From contig NC_057864.1 of assembly GCF_019393635.1 (NCBI RefSeq), positions 88,550,382-88,614,381 on the forward strand: DNA of 64,000 nt, written 5' to 3'. A model generated the notes under the pieces. That model made no database searches. It was not told the origin of the DNA and was given only the letters and a program-made list of their open reading frames with translations. Within the stretch, counting starts at the first letter, position 1. Each line of letters begins with the position of its first letter. The translations under genes were made by a program, and so were the position numbers. Below are positions 21,436 through 33,196 of this stretch, one piece after another. This DNA is from Dromiciops gliroides. Lineage: Eukaryota; Chordata; Mammalia; Microbiotheria; Microbiotheriidae.

Positions 21436-22049
21436 AGAGAAGAACATGAAAGTGTTGTAAAGTATTTCTGCATTTCACCTTTGATAAAACTCAAGGAGAG
21501 ACAAAGTGGTTCAGGGGAAAGAGCATCACGTTTGGAGCTAGAGGATCTGGGTGTGCATGTTGATTCTACAAAATTTTAAGGATGAAATTGTGAGGAGAAA
21601 AAAGAAGAGTTATCTAATAAAGCTGATGTGCATGAAGAGAGAATTTATCAAATAACAGATTTTTTAAAAGGCATATATAAAAGATAGAAGGAAGGTTGAA
21701 GATAGACATATAGGATAGCACTGGGGGAAAGTGTGAATGATTTTAAAGCTTAAAATGATCTTAGGTTGAAGAAGGGAACTAGGTACAATAGAAAGGGGTT
21801 AGGTTTGGGGGGTTGGTTGGTTGGTTGAGGAAAAGAAGGATGCTAAAGAAAGCCTAAAAGAGTTGCTCAGATTAGCGGAAACAATGAAAAGCAATAAGGA
21901 AGAAAAAATGGAACTACCTAATTCTTATTTATGCTCTCTCTGGCAAGGAGAATACCCTTGGGACTAGAAAGGACAAGACGAAAATGGCTAATATGGAGTT
22001 GAGACTTGAGATAAGAAGAAAGATAGAGAAAATTTGCATAGCTACCATA
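21436..22049. other. Unassigned purine-rich sequence
   Basis: A/G-rich with GGTTGGTTGGTTG at 21810. No frame of interest. Confidence 0.5.
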
Positions 22050-22300
22050 GAGGCAGCTAGGTTCCGCAGTAGATAGAGTGCTAGGCCTGGAGTCCAGGCT
22101 CAGATACTTACTAGCTTTGTGACTCTGGGAAAGTCATTAACTTCTTTCTGCCTCACTTTCCTTAACTGCAAAATGGAGACAATAGTAGCACCCACTTCCC
22201 AGGGTTGTTGTGAGAATCAAATGAGATAATATTTGTGAAATATTTAGCATAGTACCTGGCACATAGTAAGTGCTTAATACATGCCAATTTCCTTCCTTGA
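22050..22300 (+). mobile_element. Long CORE-SINE/MIR
   Basis: 'gaggcagctaggttccgcag' head, 'gggttgttgtgagaatcaaa', 'cacatagtaagtgcttaata' end. Confidence 0.8.
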
Positions 22301-22434
22301 TGAATTGAATACAACTGGATCAAACTCATACCTAGGCACTGAAATAACTAGCAGTCATAACTGTATTCAGCCTTCAATATATATCATTGCCTTCATCTTT
22401 CATACATGTCTTTTAAGAATCTAAGTTAATTCAT

Positions 22435-22630
22435 GATTAATGCAATAATACGTTTAATGTGATTGTACATGTATAACCTATATCAAATTGCTTGCTGTCT
22501 TGGGGAGGGGGGAGGGAAGGGAGAGAGGGAGAAAAATTTGTAACTAAAAATGTCATAAAAAACAAATGTTGGAAACTATCTTTACACATAACTGGAAAAT
22601 AATAAAATAATTTTTTGATAAAAAAAAATC
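22435..22630 (+). mobile_element. HAL1/L1 3' end fragment
   Basis: 'gattgtacatgtataaccta' through a purine-rich GGGAGG block to AATAAAATAATTTTTTGAT and A-run, closely parallel to the HAL1 3' end at 35715-35870. 5'-truncated. Confidence 0.75.
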
Positions 22631-23042
22631 TAAGTTGATAACTTCTCTGTGCAGGCACATCAACCTCACTAGATAATTCTCCTTTTTCTTCCTCCTTTGA
22701 AAAATCAGGGAGAATAGGAAAGATACTATACTGTTGGAGAAGGGAAACTGTTTTCCTGATTTTCAAAAGAGGGAAGTAAATGGAGTCTACAAATTATAAG
22801 CCAGTGAGTTTGACTTCAATTCCTAGGAAATTTCTGAAGTAGGTGTTAAAGGGATGGTTAGCAAAATCTAGAAAATGATATGATGATTATAAAAAATCAA
22901 ACTGACCTTATCAATAATAAGTCACATCAAACTAATTTTTGGATAGGATTAGCATGTTGGTAGATCAGAGGAATTCAGTAACTATAATTTGCCTAGAATT
23001 CAGCAAAGCATTTTTGACAAAGTTTCTTATATTATTCTTGTC

Positions 23043-23195
23043 TGGGCAGCTAGGTAGCACAATGGATAAAGCACCAGCCCTGGATTAAGGAGGAACTGAG
23101 TTCAAATCCAACCTCAGACACTTGACACTTAATAGCTGTGTGACCTTGGGCAAGTCACTGAACCCTGATTGCCCCCACCAAAAAAAAAGAACAAA
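23043..23195 (+). mobile_element. WSINE in plus-strand L3
   Basis: Perfect 15 bp flanks TATATTATTCTTGTC (23028-23042, 23196-23210). Confidence 0.93.
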
Positions 23196-23734
23196 TATAT
23201 TATTCTTGTCAAAAATATGGAAAGATGTTGGCTAGATGATAGTTGGGTCACCAGGATTAAAAATTTGTTGAATAGAAGATGGAAGAGTAGATGCAACAAT
23301 CCAACATTCCCCTCCAAACAACTTTAAATTAATGTCAGATTGAATTTGAGAGCAGTAGAGCCAACAAAAGGTCAAAGTGAGTCTTTTTTTCAGCCCAACA
23401 CAACTTAGTAAATCAGCAGGAGAGGTCTGTAACAATGGGGCTTTGGAGGTGGCTACCACAGCAGCAGTAGCTTCAGATGTGAAAAGGACTATAAGTAAAG
23501 CCTCAAAGAAAAAGTGCACATTGGACACACACCCAGCATAATTCCTGGAAGAGTTTTTTTAAAAGTTAAGACTGGTAGAGAAAAAATTGGAAAGGTGAGA
23601 GTGATGAAAGGAAATTATGAAAAGAATATTAACATCTTGGTAAAAGATTCAAGACAATTCCAAAGAACTAATGTTGAAAAATGCCACCCTGAGAGAGAGA
23701 GAAGTGATGAACCCTGAGTGCAAATTTAAGCATA

Positions 23735-23738
<4 letters not shown>

Positions 23739-23828
<90 letters not shown>
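23739..23828. repeat. (AT)n microsatellite, ~45 units
   Basis: Pure AT dinucleotides over nearly 90 bp inside the L1-like element. Length in an assembly may be inaccurate. Confidence 0.95.
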
Positions 23829-23830
<2 letters not shown>

Positions 23831-23952
23831 CTTTTTTGATATGGCTAATATGGAACTATGTTTTTCATTATTTCACATGTATAATTGATATATTGTTTGC
23901 ATTCTCAATAGGTGAAAAGGGGGCTGGAGGAAAGGAAGAGAATTTAGAACTC

Positions 23953-24106
23953 AATTTTTTTTCCCTTGGTGGGGCAATCAGGGTTAAGTGACTTGCCCAG
24001 GGTCACAGAGCTAGTAAGTGTCAAGTGTTTGAGGCTGGATTTGAAATCAGGTCCTTCTGAATCCAGGGCCAGTGCTTTATCTACTGCCTCACCTAGCTGT
24101 ACCCCC
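23953..24106 (-). mobile_element. WSINE in L1-like element
   Basis: Antisense core and head ('gccagtgctttatctactgc'); clean flanks not identified. Confidence 0.85.
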
Positions 24107-24574
24107 CTTTAAAAATTTTTTTAGAATTCAAATTTTAAAGAAAAATTTAAAAATAAATTTAAAATATTTTAAAAACCTTGCTGAATAGCCAGATTCACTT
24201 ATTCCAACCAATAATTGTTCAATGTCAATTTGTAAGTAGGGCTCTAATAGATGCCCAGCAATCTGTTCTGTCCTGTACTATTTAACATTTTTATCCAACA
24301 CTTAGATAAATGCATCACATGCTTTTAAAATTTGAAGATGACATGAAATTGGGAGAGATATATGATACTTGAGGAAAGAGTCAGGATTGTAAAAGCTTTT
24401 AAGCTAGAAAATTGAATTAAAACTAACAAGATAAAATTTAATAGTAATAGAAATAAAGTCTTAAACTTCGGTTCAAAAATCACCTACACAAAAATAAACT
24501 AGAGTTATTACTAGTAAACAGTTCTTCTGGGAAAAGATCTAAAGGTTTTAGTGTACTCCAAATACTACATAAAA

Positions 24575-24775
24575 TGTATAATATGGCACTTCTGTGTAAT
24601 AAGCATATCAGTGTATTTATATAGAAATTATATGTAGTATATGTATAGCATATATGTAAAATACACATATACACATATGCTTTTATATGTAAGAATATAC
24701 GTGTGTTTATATATAAATTATCTATATTATATGTAATACATATATACTTATATATGTATATATTACACAAGGTAT
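24575..24775. repeat. Degenerate TATA/CATA repeat tract
   Basis: Imperfect 'tatatgtag', 'acacatatac' and 'tatatgta' units; an old microsatellite inside the plus-strand L3. Confidence 0.7.
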
Positions 24776-24836
24776 GTCAAAAGTGCACTATAACGGACAA
24801 GAATACCAATGCAATCTTAGGCTACATTAGAGCTAT

Positions 24837-25165
24837 TTCCCTTGTTTGAAATTGTTCTCTTTCCTCTATTTAGAATTTCTAGCCTCCAAATTTCTAGCTT
24901 CCTTTGAAGTTTATCTAATTTGCTAAATCTGATAGAAAGCCTTTCCTGATTCCCTTAGTTACTAGTCTTCATTCTCTCCACCTTAAATTATCATATATTT
25001 TGTTTGATTATTTGTTTGTTGATGTGCGCTATCCTCCAGTGGAATAGAAGGTACTTGAGGGCAAGAACAATTATTCATTTTGTCTTTTTATACCCAGAAT
25101 CCAGTATAATGCCTTTCACTTAATAATATGCATTTAATAAATGTTTGCTGTATTGGATTGGATCA
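24837..25165 (+). mobile_element. L2 3' end inserted in L3
   Basis: 'tagaaagcctttcctgattc', 'aaggtacttgagggcaagaa' and 'atttaataaatgtttgctgt' with a GGATTGGAT tail. It splits the plus-strand L3. Confidence 0.75.
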
Positions 25166-25480
25166 GATTTACGATGAATGTTAGCAGTCTTCAGCAATCA
25201 AAATTTGAAGGGCTGTCACATGGGAGAGATATTAGACATTCTTCTTGGGCCCAGAGGTTAGAACCAGTAGTAATAGATGAAAGAGGAAAATTTGGGCTGG
25301 AAATAAAATTTCCAAACAATTTGAATTACCTAGAATTAGAACAGGATCCTCCCTTACGGAGCTTCTTCAAGGAAAAGTTAGATGACCACTTACAGGAAGT
25401 TTTGTCAAGAGGATACTTGTTCAGGTACTGGTTGGACTAGGAGGCCTCAGAGGTCCTTTCCAACTCAGATTATGTGATTT

Positions 25481-26569
25481 TGCTATTTACCACCTTTTTT
25501 ACATCAACAAGTTATTTAAACTCTGTGATTCTGTGTCATAATCTATTAATTTGGTCAGACTCTAATGAGCCCATGGAAAGCATTAGAGAGGTATGTGTCT
25601 GGGACAGACTAATGCTTCCACAACTTTTCCATTTGAGAATTCCAATGCAGAATAGATGTGTTCTATTTCCCTTCTCCCATTCTCACTATTTAGTATGGTA
25701 GATAATTAAGATAAAGTTTATTCTGTTTTTAAAAATTTGTTCATAACTCCTGATTTAATTATTACTTTAATGCCAACTTAATCTAGAAAATATAACCTAT
25801 GCAAAAAAGGAAAAAGAAAAAGAAGTCAATAGCTACTGCTATCTGATAAGAGACCAGGTTGTCAGGCCATGCTGTCCTCTCCATTTCTTCCCCCTCTACT
25901 ACATGTGTAGAGAAATCTCTCAGTAGGAGCAAAGTCAAGGATGGTGACCAAAAGGTCATGCCCAGTGGAAGGAGAAAAGGAATATCTGGACTAGGTCAAT
26001 AACACCAACATTATGAAGGTGAGGACCAGAAGAGGGAATACATATCCCTCCCTTTAATTCCCACCTTCACCCTCCAAACTGTGACAGTATAGAGGATATA
26101 AAATACACAAAAAAGTTTAGCACAAGGTAGGACAAGATTTGGGACAAAGGAGAGTTCCAGGTAAACTGTTCTAGGAAAATTCAAGAAGGAAACATTGAAG
26201 AAAATGCTGAAAGTAGCAAAATTAGTAGAGCCAGTAGGGAGCACAACCACTGGCTGAGAGAGCTTCCTTGATGGAAATCTTACTTTTATGAGAAGATGTA
26301 GCAGGAGTAGCCAGTGGAAATCTATGACGCAATTATTAAACATCTCCCTTCTTCAAGTTAGGAACCTTTATCGAGACAATATGATGACTGCCTAGAGCAA
26401 ATAAGTATTTGCCATTTGAAGAAGGAAACACCCAATTAGTCCTTAAATTCAACTCAACAGGTACTTAGCATCAATCCAATACTTCCTCAGTTGGCAATTT
26501 TTTTCATTCTAAGAAACTATCCACTTCATAGACTGTCAGAGCTGGATTAGACATTCTTTAATAGAGGTG
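25481..26569. other. Unassigned sequence
   Basis: The minus-strand 110-residue frame at 26011-26343 has no family resemblance. Confidence 0.5.
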
Positions 26570-26760
26570 ATTGAGTTAGCTAGTTGACATAGACTTGTAG
26601 TCAATAATACTTAGTTCTAATCCTGCCTCAGACACTAATTAACTGTGTGACCCTGGGCAAGACACTTAACAACTTCAGGGTCATCATCTATAAAATAGGG
26701 ATAATTATAGTACCTACAGAACAGGGTTGTTAGAAGGATCAAGCAAGATAATATATTTAT
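26570..26760 (+). mobile_element. CORE-SINE, diverged
   Basis: 'taactgtgtgaccctgggca', 'atctataaaatagggataat', 'ggttgttagaaggatcaagc'. Confidence 0.65.
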
Positions 26761-26764
26761 GGAA

Positions 26765-27135
26765 ATCAAAGGAATGCCCATCAATTGGGGAATGGCTAAA
26801 CAAGCTGTGGTATATGATGGTGATGGAATACTATTTTCTATTAAGAAATAACAAGCAGGATAATTTCAGAAAGCCCTGGAAAGACTTGTATGAAGTGATG
26901 TATAGTGAAGTGAGCAGAACCAAGAGAACATCATGCAAAGAGACAGCAATGTTGTTTGAGGAAGAACTGTGAATGACTTAACTATTCCAAATACAATGAT
27001 CCAAGATAATCCCAAAGGACTAATGATGAAACATACTATCCACCTCCAAAGAAAGAACTGATATTGATTTAACACAGGCTGAATCATGCTATTTTTCACT
27101 TTCATTTTTCATTTTTTAATTTTATTCAAGTTAAC
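26765..27135 (+). mobile_element. L1 3' UTR fragment
   Basis: Contains 'ccatcaattggggaatggct', 'acaagctgtggtatatgatg', 'gaagtgagcagaaccaagag' and 'atgatgaaacatactatcca', the block shared with the HAL1 3' UTR at 35420-35690. 5'-truncated; no coding capacity. Confidence 0.8.
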
Positions 27136-27476
27136 AAAATGTTTAGCTATACTAGGCACACAAGCACAAATTAGTCCTGAAGGCTCAGCAAGAACACATA
27201 AATTCCACCTCTTTTGCACTTTTCCATACTATTACAAACTTTCATTTTCCCCTGACTCTTAATTCCTTCCACAGAAGTGAATTCTGGCTACTTACCATGT
27301 TGCTGACCATCATTTCTCATTTGAATGTAAGTATAAGTCTAAGTGAAGTAGTGGTGGAAAAACAAGCAAAGATTTTGGATCCTTTCTCTGGTTAGTCAGA
27401 GGAAAATGTATGGCTTATGGAGGTTTTGCTATGTGTTTTTTTCTGTGTTTATGAACTTTAAAAAGAAGGGTGTGAG

Positions 27477-27626
27477 GGGCGGCTAGGTGGCGCAGTGGAT
27501 AGAGCACTGGCCCTGGAGTCAGGAGTACCTGAGTTCAAATCTGGCCTAAGACACTTAACACTTACTAGCTGTGTGACCTTGGGCAAGTCACTTAACCCCA
27601 ATTGCCTCACTAAAAAAAAAAAAAAA
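27477..27626 (+). mobile_element. WSINE, little diverged
   Basis: Perfect flanks AAGGGTGTGAG (27466-27476, 27627-27637), near-consensus body and a long A tail suggest a young copy. Confidence 0.93.
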
Positions 27627-28459
27627 AAGGGTGTGAGGTAAATAATTAAAGGAAAAATTTGAATCCTTGAATCTTATGTATGTTCCCTATCTTGTATGTA
27701 TTTTTATTCTCATCATTTAATCTACATGGGAGGTACACACTTGGCAATACCTTATGACATATCAAGTCAGCAGAAAACAACAACTTTGATAATAAAATTC
27801 TAATTTTATCCAGGGTTACACTGTTTCCAAACCTAAATGTCAAACACAAATTCAAAAATAGCCCTGTGGAGTGTTTCCCTCAAACAGCATAAATTAGCCT
27901 ATAAGCTCCAAAGGTCAAGGATGTGAAAAGTTTGAAACCAGGGAAGAAAACACATGAAAACTCTAAAATATTGGCAAGCATGTTAAAGATTTATGATTAG
28001 GAATATATTATGAGGTTTTATTTTCAGTTCAAACTTTCTCAATAGGACATTCAGTATGTGCAACAGCCATCCTAGATAATTATTGAAAAATAAATATATG
28101 AGAGTTTCCAAAAATAGAATGTTTTTTTAAAGAGCTCATCTTTTTTTTAAGCTCCAACATCAAGATATTTTCACTCACTCAGCAACCTCTACTAACACCC
28201 TTGAGTGTCTCTCCCTCTTTATATCCCATCCCTAATCTCATAAATACTTCACTTTGAGGGTTCTGAGATTTCACTGGTTTGAGTATTAGCCCCTACCAGT
28301 GGAGGTCAGAATCCACTTGTGTCTTCTCATCCTAGACTATTCTCACCATGGTCTTTCATAAATGCTCCACTGAGAATCTGCCCTATGTGCTAGAGGCTTT
28401 TCTCTGCATCTTTAAATATTTCACACATACCACCACACTCATGACGTCCATCTTTCATC

Positions 28460-28705
28460 CTAGGTGGCAAAGTGGATAGGGTGCAGGGCATGGAGTCAGG
28501 GAGGCCTGAGTTCAAATCCATAATTTCTTAATTAACCTCTACCTGGCTCAGTTTCTTCATCTGTAAAATGGGGATAATAACAACACCTACCTCCTCTGGT
28601 TGTTGTGAGGATCAAACGAGATATTTGTAAAGAGCTTTGCAAAACTTAAAGTGCTATGTAAATGCTGCTTTTATTATCACTATTATTATTATCAGTACAC
28701 AACAA
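28460..28705 (+). mobile_element. Long CORE-SINE
   Basis: 'ctaggtggcaaagtggatag' head, 'gttgttgtgaggatcaaacg', (ATT)n end. Confidence 0.8.
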
Positions 28706-29354
28706 TCTCACTTTTCCTGTCTGATCTAATGTGTCATTGCTGATATTTTTTATACCCATTTCTTGTATGCAACGTGGCATTGATGAAATGCTGCTAATTA
28801 CTATATATCTGATATTTGGGGGGGTGATTAATATTTTTTAAATCACTCACTAAATAGAAGAACTTGGGCAGAGAGTAAGATAAGGTACAATAAATATGTG
28901 TTAACTACAAATAATTTAGTCAGTTTTTAAATGTCTATGTGAAAATATTATTTCTATTTTTTTAAAAAAAAGATACCATAAGACAAAAGCAATACTAATT
29001 TTGCTGGAATTCTTTACCTTGACAAACATTCTAAATATTTTATTTTGTATCACTTGAGTACTGATCCTAGCACAAATTCAATTCAGTATTTATGAAGTGT
29101 CTCCCATGTTCCAGTACCTGAAAGGACAAAATAGCCCAGTACCTTCCCTTCCCTTGAGGACCTTAGAGTCTGGAGACTTCAGAGAGTAATTAGAAGAACT
29201 GAGATACATACCATATGTATATGAATAAGTATTATACAATTCAGGTAGTGATGTGGGAAAAAATAAATATTTAGATAATATGCTTTAGGAAAATTACAAG
29301 GAGAGGGAGAATGCTTTTAGCTGAAAAGAATCAGGAAGGAAAGAAGGGAAGAAG

Positions 29355-29580
29355 AAAGGAAGGACTTATTAAATGCCAACTACAGGCCAGGGACTGCACT
29401 AAGTGCTCTAAAATATTTTGATCCTCACAACAGCTGTGGGAGGTAGGTACATTATTATTCCCATTTTACACTTGAGGAAACTGAGGCAGGCAAGTGACTT
29501 GCTAAAGGTCACACAGCTAGTGAGTATCTGAGACTGGATTTGAACTCAAGTATTCCTTATTCCAGGCTTAGAGCTCTAAA
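29355..29580 (-). mobile_element. MIR/CORE-SINE in L2
   Basis: 'gaaatgccaac'-like end, 'ttgatcctcacaacagctgt', 'acacttgaggaaactgaggc', 'ggtcacacagctagtgagta'. Confidence 0.7.
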
Positions 29581-29761
29581 TAGGAAAGTTATCATAAGGG
29601 AGATGACATTTGAACTGAGCTTCCAAGAAAAGAAAAAAAGATTTTAAAAGGCAATGATGAGGTAGCAATGCATCACTGTCATGGAAGACAGCTTTTATGA
29701 ATACCTGAAAACAAGAGGTGGTTTATTAGCTCAGAGTGTGTGTAAAGAAATAATGTGGGGA

Positions 29762-29887
29762 GGGCAGCTAGGTGGTGCAGTGGATAAAGCACCAGCCCTG
29801 TTTTCAGGAGTTCAAATCCAGCCTCAGACACTTGACACTTACTGGCTGTGTGACCTTGGGCAAGTCACTTAACCCTCATTGCCCTGA
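29762..29887 (+). mobile_element. WSINE seeding a microsatellite
   Basis: Body intact but the middle of the head is shortened near 29800. Its A-rich tail has become the GGAA/GAAA tract that follows. Confidence 0.88.
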
Positions 29888-29951
29888 GAAAGGAAGGAAG
29901 GAAGGAAGGAAGGAAGGAAGGAAGGAAGGAAGGAAGGAAGGAAGGAAGGAA

Positions 29952-30021
<70 letters not shown>

Positions 30022-30033
30022 AAAGAAAAGAAA
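29888..30033 (+). repeat. (GGAA)n-(GAAA)n microsatellite
   Basis: A run of GGAA units up to about 29955 switches to GAAA units and ends AAAAGAAAAG. It sits at the 3' end of a WSINE. GGAA arrays are potential ETS-factor binding stretches, though nothing here shows use. Confidence 0.95.
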
Positions 30034-31558
30034 AATGTGAAATAATACAGGAAAGGTAAGCAGGAATACATTCAAGGTCCTCTATACCATGTTTATAGTT
30101 TATCTCAGAAGTAACAAGAAGCTACTAAAGGTTTAGAGGTAAGAGAGAGACCTAGTCACATCTGTGCCATAGAAGATTATTTTTATAGCTGAATATAAGG
30201 AATTAATTCAAGAAAAGAGAGAGTAAAGGCAGGGAGACCAGCTAAGAAGTTATCACAACATTCAGGAGGTGTGGGAAGTGTGATTGAAAAGAATGGGATG
30301 GATACAAGAGATGGTGGAGGTAGAATCTACAAAATCTACAAAACTGGGCACTAGATTGGGTGTGGGGTATGTGGTGGACCAGGCCTAACATAAATAAGTC
30401 CCCTAGTAGTTTAAGGTCTATAGTAAAGCAAAATGAGACTTTCATGTGTCTTTGAACAGTCAACAACAAGATATTTATTTTGTCATAGAAAGAGAAGGAT
30501 ATTGAACAAGTATAGGCACCCAAAGACATCTTGAGTTCCTTAAGCCACAAGATTCTGTGGATTCACTTCCTTAAGGTCTCTTGCTTGAGTTACCTATCAT
30601 AATCCACTAGTCATGTCTCAGATCACTCCTGGAGCTCTTCATAGATGCTTTGTACCCAGGTGATGAAGAAATGACCTTAAGTTTGAGTCCTTAGTTGCCT
30701 GAGCCAACCAAGTCTCAAGAAATGTCTCAATACCTTTTACAGAAAAACTAAGCTAATCTACATAGAGGGAGTGGTAAGAATGTTGTCCCTACCCAGTTCA
30801 GGGAGAGGGAAAGGGAAGATAGTCAAAGATGGCTATGAGGTTCTAAGCCTGGGTAACGGGAAGAATGTAGTGTCATCTATAGAAATAGGGAAATTGGGAA
30901 AAGAAGCTTGTTTAGGTCAAATGAAAATTAGTTTAATTTTGGACATCCTGCATTTGAGCTGCAGTCAAGTCATACTGGTGAAGATGCCCACCAGGCAACT
31001 GTGAAAATGGTCAAGAGGAGAGATTAGGGAGTCATTATTATGCATCTTTTAACTGAAGAATGGATGAGATCACCAAAGTAGAAAGTGTAGAGAAGATAAG
31101 AGCCTAAAATACACACAATTAGGGATGATAGGAAGCTAAACTATTGAAGGAGATAGAAAAGGATCATACAGACAAAGAGGAACAAAAACAGTGTCACAAA
31201 AGCCAAGGTAGGAGAGAGTATCTGGGAGGAGCAGGTGGTCAATAGGGTCCAATGAAGCAGAAAAGTTAAAGCAGATAAGAATTGGAAAAAAACGTCTTCA
31301 GATTTAGCAATTAAAAGTGACATGAGTGGCATGTCAATTTAGTTACATGAATGAGCAGTTTCAGCAGAGTGGTAGAGAAGTAAAGTTTTGAGAAAGGAAT
31401 GAGTAGTTTGGTAAGTGGAGGCAGCAAGTACAATTGCTATTGTATTTGTAAGTTCAAGAAGTTTAGCAGTGAAAGGGAGAAGAAATATAGGAAGACAAGT
31501 TAGGCAGATGGTAGGGTTGAAGGAAAACTTGTTTTGTTTTTTAAAATAAGAGAGATGA

Positions 31559-31720
31559 GGGGCAGCTAGGTGGCGCAGTGGATAGAGCACCGGCCCTGGA
31601 TTCAGGAGGACCTGAGTTCAAATCCGGCCTCAGACACTTAACACTTACTAGCTGTGTGACCCTGGGTAAGTCACTTAACCCCAATTGCCTCACCAAAAAA
31701 AACAAAAAAAAAACAAAAAA
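31559..31720 (+). mobile_element. WSINE in L2, near-consensus
   Basis: Perfect flanks AATAAGAGAGATGA (31545-31558, 31721-31734). Confidence 0.93.
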
Positions 31721-31734
31721 AATAAGAGAGATGA

Positions 31735-32460
31735 ACATATTTGTAGTAAATAGAAAAATATTAAGTAGATGTGAAAACTTGAAGATGAGAGATAAAGAAG
31801 GAATGATCAATGAGAAAAACTGAAGATGAGAGGGAATGGGAGAAAGGGCAGAACAAGTAAGGATTAAGTAGAGTTGGAGGAGAGAGAAAAATATTTGTAA
31901 TAACTGTTATAGAGAGTAACAAATGAAGCTAATCAGAGATGAATAAAATAATTTCTTTGGCCACTTCATTCTTTGAGACTAGAGCAAAATAGAGGATGAA
32001 TGGAAATTCAAAGGGATTTTAAATTATGGAAGAGTGGATATTAGGGATATACTATTCATAGTAAAGTAGAACTGATAGCGTCTGCTGCAAGGGAGGTTGT
32101 GGGATAGAGTTGGGAACTTGAGAAAATAGATCTGTAAAAACTACAGTGAAGGGTATGGTAGGGGAATCAGAGAGAAATAAAAAGCTTGTCAGGGAGCAGT
32201 GAGAGCCTAAGATTTAATATCCTGAAATTGTAGTGAACCCAATCCACAAAATCTGTGGATTTGCTCCCTTAAGCAGTCTTCACTGGCTTAGGAGTAAGAG
32301 TGTAAGAAATAGGTGGTAAAGGTTACTGAAGATTGAGAATTAGAAGGGCATTAACAGAGAGAGGACAAAGGGGCAATGGATTCAAGAGAACAGGGCAATG
32401 CCTTGTGGAGCTGGTTAACTATGGGGTCAAAACTCTAAAGGGAACAAAATGAGGCTACAA
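31735..32460 (-). mobile_element. Possible 5' continuation of the L2 copy
   Basis: Purine-rich sequence with the same texture as the preceding L2 and lying directly beyond a WSINE with a clean duplication, so it was contiguous before that insertion. I cannot align it to a specific L2 domain. Confidence 0.4.
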
Positions 32461-33196
32461 TAGAGATGGCAGTCTCAAAGTATAAAAATAAGTATTGTAA
32501 TGATGATAATAATTGGTATTTACAGAGAACCTCAAGGTTTGTAAAGCACCAAACATATTTTGTCTCATTTGACCAGGGAAGGATTAGGAGAGGAGAGGTC
32601 CTACAAAGAATGAGTAGAAGAGTTGAAAATAGTATTGTGATCACAGAAGGGAATTTCAGTTGAAGATCTTTGAGGTGGAATAGTTGGGGGTGATGGTGAA
32701 TGATGAACCATGGAAAAAAGAAATCATAGAGAAAATAGGAGGAGAGGGTGTTCAAAAGGTCATAAATGTGAATACTGAAATAGTAAACGATTAAGGGCCG
32801 GCTAGTGCGGAGAAGGAAAGCTGTGAGCCAGTTACTAAACTCATTGAAGACATGTGTGTTAAATTGAATAAAAGAGTAACCTGGAAGTTGATTCAAGGCT
32901 GCCCCTAGGGTATATAAAGCTTTGGGCAAATATTTTTTGCTGGACCCAAGCTACATAAATAATTGAATTAAAACTATATTAGAAAAGTCATGAACTATAT
33001 AAGATATACTGATTAATCTATGAAGATTTAGAATAATAGGTAGAAAAGAGGTAATTACATATTTGTTTATTGTCTAATCAGTGCTTTGGAAAATGCTTAG
33101 CAGTGTCTAGGTGGGTGGAGCTTCAAGCTGCTCCTGGGTGTCAAAGGCCAATCTCAGCAGGGTGGGAGGTGATGTGATTGGTTTCAGGTCTGACTC
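32461..33196. other. Unassigned sequence left of HAL1
   Basis: A 164-residue minus-strand frame (32435-32929) crosses a SINE fragment and is judged spurious. 33080-33196 is GC-richer and may belong with 35894-36299. Confidence 0.5.
32497..32575 (-). mobile_element. CORE-SINE/MIR 3' fragment
   Basis: 'aataattggtatttacagag' and 'caaggtttgtaaagcaccaa' in antisense. Confidence 0.55.

Larger units (their letters stand above)
23279..24172 (+). mobile_element. Internally deleted L1/HAL1-like element
   Basis: An L1-type 5' end (AGATGGAAGAGTAGATGCAA) is followed by a short coding-like remnant and then a typical 3' end ('gcattctcaataggtgaaaa'). An (AT)n tract (about 23739-23828) and a WSINE (about 23953-24106) lie inside. 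Flanks TTGTTGAATAG and TTGCTGAATAG suggest an 11 bp duplication with one mismatch in the surrounding L3. Confidence 0.65.
22770..25480 (+). mobile_element. L3/CR1-type LINE, plus strand, nested
   Basis: Sense RT-region sequence: 'agaattcagcaaagcatttt' (palm-domain part), 'gtactatttaacatttttat', 'tttgaagatgacatgaaatt', then the C-terminal part at 25185-25480 ending in 'tggttggactaggaggcctc' and 'ggtcctttccaactcagatt'. Later insertions are a WSINE (23043-23195), an L1-like element (23279-24172), an AT-rich repeat tract (about 24575-24775) and an L2 tail (about 24837-25165). No open frame beyond fragments. Confidence 0.8.
27136..29074. other. Mostly unassigned AT-rich sequence
   Basis: Apart from the SINEs at 27477-27626 and 28460-28705, nothing is recognised. 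Confidence 0.5.
29075..31540 (-). mobile_element. L2 LINE, long minus-strand copy with insertions
   Basis: Starts with the L2 3' end in antisense ('cagtatttatgaagtgtctc'). It continues after a SINE (29355-29580), a WSINE (29762-29887) and a microsatellite (29888-30033) into the RT coding region ('gggagaccagctaagaagtt', 'gagcagtttcagcagagtgg'). Translation on the minus strand around 31339-31540 resembles the L2 RT N-terminal part. More diverged L2 may continue beyond the WSINE at 31559-31720 to about 32400. No long frame survives. Confidence 0.75.

Noticed and set aside
23671-23991. 106-residue frame with a long IYIY run
   Set aside because: Translation of the (AT)n microsatellite.
29888-30033. 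Regular short repeats as a CRISPR array
   Set aside because: Four-base units with no spacers in a eukaryotic genome; a microsatellite.
29772-30059. 95-residue lysine/arginine-rich repeat protein
   Set aside because: Translation of a WSINE plus the GGAA/GAAA microsatellite.
32435-32929. 164-residue minus-strand frame
   Set aside because: Low-complexity, hydrophobic, crosses a CORE-SINE fragment and has no family motif; judged chance readthrough of old repeat.
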